Origin: Nocardia sp. NBC_00403
GTDB taxonomy: Bacteria; Actinomycetota; Actinomycetes; Mycobacteriales; Mycobacteriaceae
Assembly: GCF_036046055.1 (NCBI RefSeq)
Contig: NZ_CP107939.1
Location: 6,076,001 to 6,140,000, forward strand
Direction: 5' to 3'
DNA length: 64,000 nucleotides
The notes under the pieces were generated by a model. The model did no database searches. It worked only from the letters and a program-made list of their open reading frames with translations, and was not told the origin of the DNA. Shown here in pieces: positions 27,427 through 35,775 of this stretch. Position 1 is the first letter of the stretch. Every line of letters starts with the position of its first letter. The translations under genes and the position numbers were made by a program.

Positions 27427-28572
27427 ATGAGTCTGTCGTTCCACTGGTTCCTCCCCACCTACGGCGATTCCCGCAGTCTGGTCGCGGGCGGGCACGGCAC
27501 CTTCATGTCCGGCGATCGCCCCGCGACACTGCGTTACCTCAACCAGATCAGCGCCGCCGCCGAGGACAACGGTTTCGAGGCCGTCCTCACCCCGACCGGC
27601 ACCTGGTGCGAGGACGCCTGGCTGACCACCGCCATGCTCGTCGAGACCACCGAAACCCTGAAGTTCCTGGTGGCGTTGCGGCCCGGTCTGATCAGCCCCA
27701 CCCTCGCCGCACAGATGGGCGCGACCTTCCAGCGGCATTCGCGCGGCCGGTTGCTGCTGAATGTGGTGACCGGCGGCGAACCGCACGAGCAGCAGGCCTA
27801 CGGCGACTTCCTGGACAAGGAGCAGCGCTACGCACGCACCGGCGAATTCCTGCACGTGGTGCGGGAACTGTGGAAATCGGCCGATCCGGTGACCTTGGAC
27901 GGCGAGCACATCCAGGTGCGCGGCGCCCAGCTGGCCAATCGGCCCGACCCGATCCCGCCGGTGTTCTTCGGCGGTTCGTCCGCGCCGGCGGGCCCGGTGG
28001 CCGCTCGGTACGCCGACACTTACCTCACGTGGGGTGAGCCGGTGCTCGCGGTGAGCAGGAAGCTCGACTGGATCCGTGGACTCGCCGTCGATCAGGGCCG
28101 CGTCCTGGACTACGGCCTGCGCATCCACGTGATCACCCGCGACACCGCCGAGGAAGCGTGGGCCGAGGCCGACCGTCTGCTGAAGGGCATCGACCCCGCC
28201 GATATCGAACGGGTGCAGGCCAGCCTGTCCCGCAGCGAGTCCGAGGGACAGCGTCGCATGTCCGAACTGCACGGCGGCAGCACCGACCGATTGGAGATCG
28301 CGCCGAACCTGTGGGCGGGCGTCGGCCTGGTCCGCGGCGGCGCGGGCACCGCACTGGTCGGCTCGCACGAGGAAGTGGCCGAGCGCCTCATCGAGTACTC
28401 GAAGGTCGGCGTCAGCCATTTCATCCTCTCCGGCTATCCGCATCTGGAAGAGGCCTACTGGTTCGGTGAGGGCGTGCTGCCCATCCTCGAGCGCAAAGGC
28501 CTGTGGCGGAATCCGGTCAACGGAGCGGGCACCCCCGGCACCACCCCGTTCGCGGCGTCCTCCAACAGCTGA
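27427..28572 (+). CDS. ssuD: FMNH2-dependent alkanesulfonate monooxygenase, SsuD-like
   Basis: 381 aa, the same length as E. coli SsuD. The luciferase-like barrel shows the SsuD segments FHWFLPTYGDSR near the start, LVALRPGLISPTLAAQMGAT, GRLLLNVVTGGEP, DFLDKEQRYARTGEFLHVVR, PVFFGGSSAPAGPVAARYAD and HFILSGYPHLEEAYWFGEGV. It would cleave alkanesulfonates to aldehyde and sulfite with reduced FMN from a partner reductase. No ssuABC transporter or SsuE reductase gene is adjacent, so it must share partners encoded elsewhere. ATG 27427 has a GGAG about ten bases upstream. Confidence 0.9.
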   Translation: MSLSFHWFLPTYGDSRSLVAGGHGTFMSGDRPATLRYLNQISAAAEDNGFEAVLTPTGTWCEDAWLTTAMLVETTETLKFLVALRPGLISPTLAAQMGATFQRHSRGRLLLNVVTGGEPHEQQAYGDFLDKEQRYARTGEFLHVVRELWKSADPVTLDGEHIQVRGAQLANRPDPIPPVFFGGSSAPAGPVAARYADTYLTWGEPVLAVSRKLDWIRGLAVDQGRVLDYGLRIHVITRDTAEEAWAEADRLLKGIDPADIERVQASLSRSESEGQRRMSELHGGSTDRLEIAPNLWAGVGLVRGGAGTALVGSHEEVAERLIEYSKVGVSHFILSGYPHLEEAYWFGEGVLPILERKGLWRNPVNGAGTPGTTPFAASSNS

Positions 28573-28633
28573 CGACCGCCCTCGCCGCCCCCGGAAGATG
28601 CCGGAATCCATGGCGCGATGGGCACCGCCGTCC

Positions 28634-28730
28634 GCCGTCGCAGCGAAAAACAGCAGGTGGTGCACCGACGCACGCACTGCGTCGATGCAGGCAGTGCGGC
28701 ACCCCCAGTCATGGGTACCCGTGTCCCACC
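28634..28730 (+). promoter_or_regulatory. Structured leader upstream of the APC permease
   Basis: This part of the gap between ssuD and the permease contains nested inverted repeats, including GCACTGC paired with GCAGTGC over a 10-nt loop around 28674-28697, flanked by ggtgc and gcacc. Together with the large hairpin just downstream it would form a folded 5' leader. No known riboswitch consensus could be matched. Confidence 0.3.
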
Positions 28731-28736
28731 GACGAG

Positions 28737-28782
28737 AATGGTCTGTCGAGTCCGGCCGAGCCGGCGGACTCGGCAGACCATT
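28737..28782 (+). terminator. 18-bp hairpin with T-tract: terminator or attenuator before the permease
   Basis: AATGGTCTGTCGAGTCCG (28737-28754) pairs with 28765-28782 with a single G-U wobble, around a 10-nt loop, and is followed by TTTTCG. It ends eight bases before the AGGGAG ribosome binding site of the permease. It could end ssuD transcription or act as an attenuator for the permease. Confidence 0.75.
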
Positions 28783-28800
28783 TTCGTCCAAAGGGAGTAC

Positions 28801-30231
28801 ATGACAAGCGCACCAGCGCGGCGGTGGCGCCGCCGCTTCCCCGAAGAAGCGAGCACGCCAGACGCCGGTACCGCCACGCTGAAGCGCAGCCTCGGCCGCG
28901 TCGATCTCACTGCGATGGGCGTCGGCACCATCGTCGGTGCGGGCATCTTCGTGATCACTGGAGTGGCCGCGGCGGAGAAGGCCGGTCCGTCTATCGTGCT
29001 GTCGTTCGTGCTCGCAGGCACAGTCTGTGTGCTCGTCGCGCTCTGCTACAGCGAGCTCGCCGCAATGGTTCCGGTCTCCGGCAGCGCCTACACCTATACG
29101 TACGCGACCCTCGGCGAGGGACCTGCGTTCCTGGTCGGGTGGAATCTGCTGTTGGAATTCGTCATCGCCGGTGCTGCCGTCGCCATCGGCTGGTCCGGCA
29201 CGGTGGTGTCCGCACTGGACTCGATGTTCGGAATCACGCTGCCGAAGGCCATCACGGCAAGCCCTACCGAGGGTGGTGTCCTCAACCTGCCCGCGGTGCT
29301 GATCATCGGGGTGATCGTCGCGGTGCTCGTCGGTGAGGTCTCGCTGACCGCACGCATCACCAAGGCACTGGTCGGCGTGACCATCGGCGTGCTGGTGCTG
29401 GTCGTTGCCGTCGGCGCCCCGCATATCGATGTGGGAAACTGGACGCCGTTCGCGCCCTTCGGCCTCGGCGGCGTCGTCGGTGGCGCCGCCATCGCGTTCT
29501 TCGCCTTCCTCGGCTTCGATGTGGTCGCGGCCTCGGCGGAGGAAGCTCGCAACCCGCGCCGCGATGTGCCGTTCGCGATCATCGGCACGGTTCTCATCGC
29601 CACCCTGCTGTACGCACTCGTCAGCGCGGTACTGACCGGAATCGCCCCCTTCGCGACACTGAACAACGCCTCGCCGATCGCGACCGCCTTCGGCGGACTG
29701 CACATCGGCTGGATCGGCAATGTCATCGTGATCGCCTCGATCATCGCGCTCACCAAGGGTCTGCTGCTGATCGTGTACGCACAGGTGCGCCTGATGTTCG
29801 CCATGTGTCGTGACCGACTGTTGCCGAACACCCTCGCCACCACCGGCAAGCGCTCCACCCCGGTCCGGCTGACGCTGCTGCTCGGCACCGTCTGCGCAGC
29901 GATCGCCGGACTGCTGCCGATCGACATCGTCGTCGAACTGGTGAACATCGGCGCGCTCTCGGCCTTCGCGGTGGTGTGCGTCGGGGTGCTGGTGCTGCGC
30001 AAACTGGAACCGAGCCGCGAGCGTCCGTTCCGCACGCCGCTGGTTCCCGTGGTCCCGATCCTCGCGCTGGTCGGCTGCATCTTGCTGGCAACCACACTGG
30101 ACGCGCTGACCTGGGTCCGTTTCGCGGTCTGGGTGGCCATCGGTATCGCCGTCTACCTGGGCTACGGCCGCAAACGCTCGGTCATGGCCGCACCGGAACC
30201 CGCCGCGGAGGCGGTTCGGGCCGAGCGGTAG
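28801..30231 (+). CDS. APC-superfamily amino-acid permease
   Basis: 476 aa with about twelve hydrophobic segments. The first membrane segment has the family signature GVGTIVGAGIFVITG, and the middle has FFAFLGFDVVAASAEEARNP, typical of the cationic amino-acid transporter (CAT/YfnA) group. It would import amino acids with protons across the inner membrane. ATG 28801 follows an AGGGAG ribosome binding site. The long hairpin leader directly upstream suggests control after initiation of transcription. The substrate is uncertain. Confidence 0.88.
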   Translation: MTSAPARRWRRRFPEEASTPDAGTATLKRSLGRVDLTAMGVGTIVGAGIFVITGVAAAEKAGPSIVLSFVLAGTVCVLVALCYSELAAMVPVSGSAYTYTYATLGEGPAFLVGWNLLLEFVIAGAAVAIGWSGTVVSALDSMFGITLPKAITASPTEGGVLNLPAVLIIGVIVAVLVGEVSLTARITKALVGVTIGVLVLVVAVGAPHIDVGNWTPFAPFGLGGVVGGAAIAFFAFLGFDVVAASAEEARNPRRDVPFAIIGTVLIATLLYALVSAVLTGIAPFATLNNASPIATAFGGLHIGWIGNVIVIASIIALTKGLLLIVYAQVRLMFAMCRDRLLPNTLATTGKRSTPVRLTLLLGTVCAAIAGLLPIDIVVELVNIGALSAFAVVCVGVLVLRKLEPSRERPFRTPLVPVVPILALVGCILLATTLDALTWVRFAVWVAIGIAVYLGYGRKRSVMAAPEPAAEAVRAER

Positions 30232-30378
30232 CGGGCGACTTTTCCGCAATTGGGATCTTGCACGAATTCGACCGAGAGCATTCCCGATTCATTGCGGATA
30301 ACCAGGGATTTCGGCACGCTCTCTGGCAAGAGTCGCGGCACCCCGCCGTCAACGGCCGCGCGGAAAGGACAAAACCCT

Positions 30379-30795
30379 ATGTCCGATGACGAGAAGCAGA
30401 TCCGGATCCTGATCGAACGATGGGCCGCCGCGGTGCATGTCGGCGACCTCGCCGGTGTCCTCACCGACCATGCGCCCGACATCGTGATGTTCGATGTGCC
30501 GCCGCCGAACGAGGGGATCCGCGGCATCGACGCCTACCGTGACGTCTGGCCCGGCTTCTTCGAATGGCAGGCCAAGGGCGCAACGTTCGACATCGTCTCA
30601 CTCGAGGTCGCCGCCTCCGGTGACGTGGCCTTCGCCTACGCCCTACTGCTGTGCGGCACCGCGGAGGATTTCGCCACCGATCCGGCGAAACGGCTGCGCC
30701 TCACCTTCGGTCTACGCAAGCAGGAAAGGCGCTGGGTCATCGTGCACGAGCACCATTCTTTCCCCGACACCAGTGTCGAATCGGACAACGGCTAG
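30379..30795 (+). CDS. SnoaL-like / DUF4440 protein
   Basis: 138 aa of the NTF2-like fold: DEKQIRILIERWAAAVHVGD at the start, APDIVMFDVPPPNEGIRGID, FFEWQ, VAFAYALLLCG and a final RRWVIVHEHHSFP. Members are small cytoplasmic proteins similar to ketosteroid isomerases and SgcJ/EcaC-type proteins; most have no proven reaction. ATG 30379 lies 8 bp after AAAGG. It may be transcribed with the permease 147 bp upstream, but nothing links their functions. Confidence 0.8.
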   Translation: MSDDEKQIRILIERWAAAVHVGDLAGVLTDHAPDIVMFDVPPPNEGIRGIDAYRDVWPGFFEWQAKGATFDIVSLEVAASGDVAFAYALLLCGTAEDFATDPAKRLRLTFGLRKQERRWVIVHEHHSFPDTSVESDNG

Positions 30796-31298
30796 CCCGA
30801 GGCCGGCCCTGCGGCTGCACCCGATGCAATCTTGCAGCAGACGTCACTCCGGACATCGCGGCGCAGAACGGAATCGCGCACGGGGCCACGCCAGTCGATC
30901 GACAGCCGCGACAACGCTCTGAGCTTTCCTTTTCTCCTTCCAGAACTCCAGCGGCACCTGAAATTTCATCGAATGCCATTGTGCGCACAACGCAGTGCCG
31001 CCCTCCTGTTCGGGCGGTAGCAGTGGGTGCGCAATACCGCATCGCGTGCACCGGGAGTTCCACGTGAATCAGCCAGGCGACGAGAAGCATTCGGGCACCC
31101 GACCCTCCGCCCGGTAAGAGAATCGGACGGAGGGTCCCGATCCGCCCGGCAGCATCGGACCGATGCTCAACAGTGAGCGCAAGTTCGCTGCGCGGAGTAG
31201 TCGATACCGCCTCGGTTTCATTCCTGCGAAGAAAGCCGCGCGCAGCGTCGGGCCCGTGCTCTACTCGAAGGCATTCGTCGGTGATCGGGGGTCTACCC
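30796..31298. other. Gene-free stretch with one hairpin
   Basis: No frame here looks coding on either strand; composition is less GC-rich, with a pyrimidine tract near 30925. GACCCTCCG (31101-31109) pairs perfectly with CGGAGGGTC (31128-31136) over an 18-nt loop, about 160 bp before the hydrolase gene, and may be a terminator or regulatory structure. Confidence 0.4.
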
Positions 31299-32885
31299 AT
31301 GCGACGTCGTTTTGGGCTGCTCGGCATCGTGGCGGCTGTACTACTGGTCGCGGGGTCCGGCTGTTCCCCCAACGGACCCGTGCCAGGCAAGGCCATCGCG
31401 TCGCCGCAGCCATTTCCGACGCACGAGGCCTATCTGGCGCAACGGGTCGAATGGCAGCCGTGTCGGGAGGAGCCCGACCTGGACTGCGGATCAATTCGCG
31501 TTCCGGTCGACTACGAACGCCCGGCTGCCCTAGCCATCACAATGCCGCTGGTCCGGCTGCGCGCGACCGATCCGGCGCATCGACTCGGCGTGCTCACCAC
31601 CAATCCCGGCGGGCCGGGCGAATCCGGTTACGAGCAAGTGGTATCCGCACGCAACCCGCACGACACCAGCCTGCGCAAGTTCCTTGCCCGCTACGACCTC
31701 GTCGGCTTCGACCCGCGCGGTGCCGGCCGCACGGCGGGCGTCAAGTGTCTCGGCGACCGCGAGATGGACGAGTATCTCGCCACCGACTTCACCCCGACCG
31801 ACGCCGCTGGACTGCACGCAGTCGCGGCGGCGCACAAGCGTTACGCCTCGGCGTGCCTGCGTCAGACCGGCACGTTGCTCGGCTTCGTCGGCACCGAATT
31901 CGTCGCTCGCGACATGGACATCATGCGATCGGCCCTCGGCGAGGACACACTCAACTTCATCGGCTTCTCCTACGGCACTCGAATCGGCCAGCAGTATGCC
32001 GAGCAGTTTCCACATCGAGTCGGCCGCATGCTGCTGGATTCCGTCGACGATCCGAGCGTCCGGACCGAGCGCTGGGATTTCTCCGGCGCGGAACCCGCGT
32101 CGAGCACAGGCCCCGTCGACCTAGCTCCGCGCGACCGTGTCGTACGCGACATGCTCGCCTCGTGCGCGGCCCGGCCGGATTGTCCGGTGGGGACCGATGC
32201 CGAAGCGGCGATGCGCGCCCTGCGCGAACTCATCGACCGCATCGACGCGCACCCGATCCCCGCCGCCGACGGCAGGAAGGTGGGCTCGAACCTGGCGCTG
32301 ATCGGCATCTTCCAGGCGACCTATGACGAAAGATATTGGCCCAGCTTCGAAAAGGCCTTCGCGCAAGCACTGGACGGCGACGGCACCGGATTCGCCCAGC
32401 TCGCCGACAGCTATGTCGGTCGCGGCGATTCGGGCGCCTACTCGACCTCCGATTCGGCCTTCTGGGCGGTCCAGTGCGTCAACGACGATCCGGCGACCTA
32501 CCAGTCGAAGTCCGAGGACGAGATACTGGCGGAGTTGGCGCGGATCGCACGAAGTCGCGCGGTGGCTGCGCCGATTTTCGGCGCCAATCGAGTGTTCAGC
32601 ACCCCGCTGTGCCTGTTCTGGCCGGTGCCGCCGACACAGCAGTCCAGAGCGGTCGATGCCGCGGGTGCGCCGACCATCGTGCTGCTGAACAACACCGAGG
32701 ACCCGGCCACGAAACTGGAAGGCGCACAGAACGTCGCGCGCAACCTCGCCGACGCGGTCTTGGTGGTGAACGAACACGAAGGCCACATCGCCTTCGACAA
32801 CGGCTCGAAATGCATCGACGCGATCGTCGTCGGCTTCTTCCTCGACGGCATCGTCCCCGAGAAGGGGACGCGCTGCCAGGGCTGA
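31299..32885 (+). CDS. Exported lipoprotein alpha/beta-hydrolase, tripeptidyl-aminopeptidase type
   Basis: 528 aa. Residues 1-22 form a lipoprotein signal (MRRRFGLLGIVAAVLLVAGSGC) with the lipidated cysteine at 22. The hydrolase has the oxyanion segment TTNPGGPGESG, nucleophile elbow GFSYGTRIGQQYA, an Asp in NNTEDPATK and a His in NEHEGHIAF, plus a C-terminal TAP-like domain. Such enzymes cleave short peptides or esters outside the membrane. ATG 31299 is chosen because it starts the signal peptide. The gene ends in a hairpin shared with the convergent CDF pseudogene. Confidence 0.9.
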   Translation: MRRRFGLLGIVAAVLLVAGSGCSPNGPVPGKAIASPQPFPTHEAYLAQRVEWQPCREEPDLDCGSIRVPVDYERPAALAITMPLVRLRATDPAHRLGVLTTNPGGPGESGYEQVVSARNPHDTSLRKFLARYDLVGFDPRGAGRTAGVKCLGDREMDEYLATDFTPTDAAGLHAVAAAHKRYASACLRQTGTLLGFVGTEFVARDMDIMRSALGEDTLNFIGFSYGTRIGQQYAEQFPHRVGRMLLDSVDDPSVRTERWDFSGAEPASSTGPVDLAPRDRVVRDMLASCAARPDCPVGTDAEAAMRALRELIDRIDAHPIPAADGRKVGSNLALIGIFQATYDERYWPSFEKAFAQALDGDGTGFAQLADSYVGRGDSGAYSTSDSAFWAVQCVNDDPATYQSKSEDEILAELARIARSRAVAAPIFGANRVFSTPLCLFWPVPPTQQSRAVDAAGAPTIVLLNNTEDPATKLEGAQNVARNLADAVLVVNEHEGHIAFDNGSKCIDAIVVGFFLDGIVPEKGTRCQG

Positions 32886-32907
32886 CCTGCCACGTCAGCC
32901 CTGGCAG
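32873..32907. terminator. Bidirectional 14-bp hairpin between convergent genes
   Basis: CTGCCAGGGCTGAC (32873-32886) pairs perfectly with its reverse complement (32894-32907) over a 7-nt loop. It overlaps the last codons of the hydrolase on the plus strand and the last codons of the CDF pseudogene on the minus strand, and both proteins therefore end in Cys-Gln-Gly. Confidence 0.8.
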
Positions 32908-33269
32908 GCACCGGCGGCGCAGTACGCCGCACCGCGTCGCCCGGCCAGCCCTTCTTTGACGGCAATCGCGGCAATACCCAGTCCCGCGAGGGGATCGGCC
33001 CACCGCCATCCGAACAGGCTGTTGAGCACCAATCCGACCAGCAGCACCACCGACAAGTAGGTGCACAGCAGCATCTACTTGGAATCGGCCACCGCAGAAC
33101 GCGATCCCAGCTCTAGCCCTGCACGCCGCTGCGCGGCCGACAGCACCGGCATGACCAACAGGCTCAACCCCGCCAGCCCGATGCCCACCGCGGAATGCCG
33201 CGGTTCGTCGATCCTGAACAGCGAGCGCCCCGCCAGCACCGCTACATAAGCGACCAGCGCGAAGAACAT
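32895..33269 (-). pseudogene. Cation diffusion facilitator transporter, truncated and with an amber stop
   Basis: The minus strand reads like the C-terminal half of a CDF-type metal transporter: YVAVLAGRSLFRIDEPRHSA, GIGLAGLSLLVMPVLSAAQR, SAVADSK, then an in-frame TAG (33075-33077), then [39 protein letters not shown] and ...CAAGACQG. In homologs the stop position is normally Gln, so CAG to TAG is the simplest cause. The N-terminal membrane segments are missing. Upstream sequence (33270-33640) is not recognisable as CDF. Confidence 0.8.
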
Positions 33270-33560
33270 GCCCGACGGGACAGTGCCTCATCCTGCTTGG
33301 TGGTAGTCCGCACGCCCATACGATATATAGAATCCTGTATTCAGAAAATCCTGTACCAAATCGGGTTACGGGCTGGATTGGAGGATCGCCGTGTCGCGTC
33401 CCGCGCCCGATCAGGTTGCCGCTCCAGCGAATCGCGACACAGTCCACGCCGACCGACAATGCGCCGGCCAGAAGTTGTGACGTGGGCCGCCGATCGAAGG
33501 GCCTATGCGAACCAGCCTCGCCATCAGTGATCAACAATGTAGACATCAATCGTAGACCTA

Positions 33561-33590
33561 CAACGTTGACACCGCGTAGATATGGGCGTG
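33561..33590 (+). promoter_or_regulatory. Possible promoter of the TetR-DUF5994 operon
   Basis: The AT-rich gap 33270-33639 contains no gene. Near its end TTGACA is followed about 17 bases later by TGTACT, a fair -35/-10 pair upstream of the TetR start. TGTAG and CTACA half-sites just before it (about 33538-33562) form a loose inverted repeat that could be the TetR operator. An earlier direct repeat, aatcctgta, occurs twice around 33331-33356. Confidence 0.35.
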
Positions 33591-33651
33591 TACTGGAGGT
33601 CTAGACGCAGGAGGGCCTGACACCGACTCCGGCCGAGAGGTGCTGAATTCG

Positions 33652-34638
33652 ATGAACGCAACCAGAGATGGACCAACCGGACGCCCGAAAGGTCATGGCG
33701 GCAGGAAACGCGCTAGGCACAGCCCGCTGACCCGGGCCGCAATGCTCGCGGCCGCGCTCGAGATCATCGACCGCGACAGCGTCGACCAACTGTCCATGCG
33801 GCACCTCGGCGACGCGCTCGGCCGAGACCCGATGGCGCTCTACCGACACGCGGCCAACAAGGCGGCGGTCCTCGACGGAGTCGCCGAGATGGTGCTCGAA
33901 CAACTGACCGTCGACATCGACGACCCCGACTGGCGCCACCAGCTGCGTGTCGTGGCACGCGAGTTCCGCGAGCTGGCGGTGGCGCACCCGAACGTCGTTC
34001 CCCTGCTGGTCACCCACCCGCTGGCCACGCCGCTCGGACTGCGGCCGCTGGGCACCCTGCGCCCACTGGAAAACACGCTGGATCTGCTCACCCGCGCCGA
34101 CTTCAGCGGCGCGGACGCCCTGCACATTTACCGCGCCCTGTTCGGTTTCCTCAACGGCCACGTTCTCAACGAGCTCCAGGAAATCGTCGAACGCCCCGAA
34201 GAAACCACCGACCTATTGCGCCTCGGCCTCAATCGCCTGCCGATCGGTGAATTCCCTTTGCTGCGCGGCCTCGCCCCGGACCTGGCCGCCTACGACGGCG
34301 TGACCGAACTCGAGCGCGGCCTGGACATCCTGCTGTCCGGCCTCACCATGACGATGACCCCAAGCCGGTCCACAGTCGAGACAGGAGCCCCAATCATGAC
34401 ACCTTCACCGATCCGAACCGATCCGAACAACCGCATTCCGTCCGCAGATCGGCTCCGGCTGCGGTGCACACCACAAGCAGCCGACGTCGACGACCCCGAA
34501 ACTATTGCCGCACAGCAGCGTTGGGATTCCGAAGGCGGAGCCGAAAGCCGCTGGAACGCGACTGTCATCACCGGGACAAGGCAGCACCTCGCTGTCGACA
34601 GGCCCGAATTCGCAGCCGAGACGGGAGCCGCACCATGA
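33652..34638 (+). CDS. TetR-family regulator fused to a truncated DUF5994 copy
   Basis: 328 aa from ATG 33652 (GTG 33640 is possible). The first ~240 residues are a TetR protein of the TetR_C type: SPLTRAAMLAAALEIIDRDS, QLSMRHLGDALGRDPMALYR, HAANKAAVLDGV, ending LERGLDILLSGLT. A polar tail of about 90 residues follows that is not part of any TetR domain. It begins at an internal ATG (34394) preceded by a ribosome-binding segment like that of the next gene, and carries DRLRLRCTPQA, resembling a DUF5994 start. It looks like a damaged third DUF5994 copy joined in frame. The stop overlaps the next start as ATGA. Confidence 0.8.
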   Translation: MNATRDGPTGRPKGHGGRKRARHSPLTRAAMLAAALEIIDRDSVDQLSMRHLGDALGRDPMALYRHAANKAAVLDGVAEMVLEQLTVDIDDPDWRHQLRVVAREFRELAVAHPNVVPLLVTHPLATPLGLRPLGTLRPLENTLDLLTRADFSGADALHIYRALFGFLNGHVLNELQEIVERPEETTDLLRLGLNRLPIGEFPLLRGLAPDLAAYDGVTELERGLDILLSGLTMTMTPSRSTVETGAPIMTPSPIRTDPNNRIPSADRLRLRCTPQAADVDDPETIAAQQRWDSEGGAESRWNATVITGTRQHLAVDRPEFAAETGAAP

Positions 34639-35084
34639 CCTCAGTACAGATTCGACGGCACGCTGCGCGCCACCGCGTGCCACCCGACTACACGCCTCGG
34701 CTGAGATTGAAGCCGAAAGCCGAAAGCATCGGGTATCTCGACGGCGCGTGGTGGCCCCGATCCGACGACCTCACCGCCGAACTGCCAGATCTGCTGGCAG
34801 TCTTGGCAATTCGACTAGGCCCCGTCTGGCGAGTCGTCTACGACCCCGCGGGATGGTCATCGCCGCCCCCGCAGATGACCGCCAACGGTCGTGTAGTTCG
34901 ACTCGACGCCTACCCGTTCGAGCTGTGGAACACGATGTATGTGTTCGGCAGCGACAGCACCTTCATCGTGCTGCAGGTAATCCCGTCCGCAACGAATCAA
35001 CTCACCGCGCATTCGGCCCTGATGGCCGCCGCCACCCCCGAACCGGCGGCCACTATCTCCAGACGAAAGGAAACCAGACCATGA
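34635..35084 (+). CDS. DUF5994 family protein, copy 1
   Basis: 149 aa. Family features are PRLRLKPKAESIGYLDGAWW, PRSDDLTAELPDLLAVLAIR, LGPVWRVVYDP and a late FIVLQVIPS. The function of DUF5994 is unknown; proteins are small and cytoplasmic. ATG 34635 overlaps the TetR stop as ATGA, and its own stop overlaps the next start the same way, so all three genes are translationally coupled. About one third of positions in the conserved core match copy 2. Confidence 0.85.
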   Translation: MTSVQIRRHAARHRVPPDYTPRLRLKPKAESIGYLDGAWWPRSDDLTAELPDLLAVLAIRLGPVWRVVYDPAGWSSPPPQMTANGRVVRLDAYPFELWNTMYVFGSDSTFIVLQVIPSATNQLTAHSALMAAATPEPAATISRRKETRP

Positions 35085-35584
35085 TCCCTATTCAAGCGCA
35101 ACGCCCCATTACCAATCACCGCGACATGACGAGGAATACCGGTCCACCCCAACGTGACCGGCAACCCTTCCGCACACCCACCCGCACACCACGCCTGCTA
35201 TTGCGCGAAGACGGCACGCGGTCCAGCAACGTCGACGGCGCGTGGTGGCCGTGGACGGCTAATCTCACAGCCGAGCTGCACGACCTCATCAGCGTGCTCA
35301 CCCCACGCCTCGGACCGACTGTGCGTATCGGTTTCGATTGGAACGCCGTCAGTCTCACCCAACGACGTATCGATCACGACGACGGCATACAGATACACGG
35401 CCCGGGCAAAAACCAACCACCCGACGTCATGCACCTCATCGGAGCCCAGGGCGCCCGCCTCACCTTGCTCGTCATCCCTGCCGATACCTCGCCCCTCCAG
35501 GCCGACCGGCAGATGCGGCGAGCATCAGGAAAGCCGCTGTCGCCGACTGCGACAGCACCCGGCCCCGAGACCAAGTCCTACTGA
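35081..35584 (+). CDS. DUF5994 family protein, copy 2
   Basis: 167 aa, a paralog of the preceding gene: PRLLLREDGTRSSNVDGAWW, PWTANLTAELHDLISVLTPR, LGPTVRIGFDWNAVSLTQRR and RLTLLVIPADTSPLQADRQM. An N-terminal extension of about 35 residues is rich in Arg and Pro. Its ATG at 35081 overlaps the previous TGA. Tandem DUF5994 genes under a TetR regulator suggest a stress-type response, but no direct evidence for that is in the sequence. Confidence 0.85.
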   Translation: MIPIQAQRPITNHRDMTRNTGPPQRDRQPFRTPTRTPRLLLREDGTRSSNVDGAWWPWTANLTAELHDLISVLTPRLGPTVRIGFDWNAVSLTQRRIDHDDGIQIHGPGKNQPPDVMHLIGAQGARLTLLVIPADTSPLQADRQMRRASGKPLSPTATAPGPETKSY

Positions 35585-35652
35585 AGGACGATCGCGATAC
35601 CAGGGCCCGGTTCAGAAGTACCGGGCCCTCGCGGTGGAGTTGTGTCGGGGAG

Positions 35653-35775
35653 CTAGTGCATGTCGGTGACCAACCCGAATTCCCTGAGCAATTCACCGCA
35701 CTCGGTCGAGCCCAATTTCTTGATCAAACCCGCTGCGCGTTCGAAGTGCTTATCACGCCCGCGGTCAGGCGGCAT
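35653..35775 (-). CDS. 40-aa small protein overlapping the 3' end of the dehydrogenase
   Basis: Starts at ATG 35775 inside the last codons of the dehydrogenase gene (11-bp overlap) and reads MPPDRGRDKHFERAAGLIKK, LGSTECGELLREFGLVTDMH. It has two amphipathic helical stretches and normal codon use, so a coupled micro-protein is plausible. I do not recognise it. It could also be an old C-terminal extension separated by frameshift. Confidence 0.4.
   Translation of the reverse strand: MPPDRGRDKHFERAAGLIKKLGSTECGELLREFGLVTDMH

Noticed and set aside
28690-28760. Guanidine (ykkC-type) riboswitch upstream of the permease
   Set aside because: A short ACGAGA-like string is present but the rest of the conserved core could not be aligned. 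A covariance search would decide; a hit above the Rfam threshold would support it.
27382-30249. Minus-strand frame of 955 codons opposite ssuD and the permease
   Set aside because: Antisense shadow; Asp, Arg, Gly and His runs without any domain, while both plus-strand genes have clear family motifs and ribosome binding sites.
30737-31396. Minus-strand frame of 219 codons
   Set aside because: It spans the gene-free stretch and the opposite strand of two genes and has no recognisable segments or ribosome binding site.
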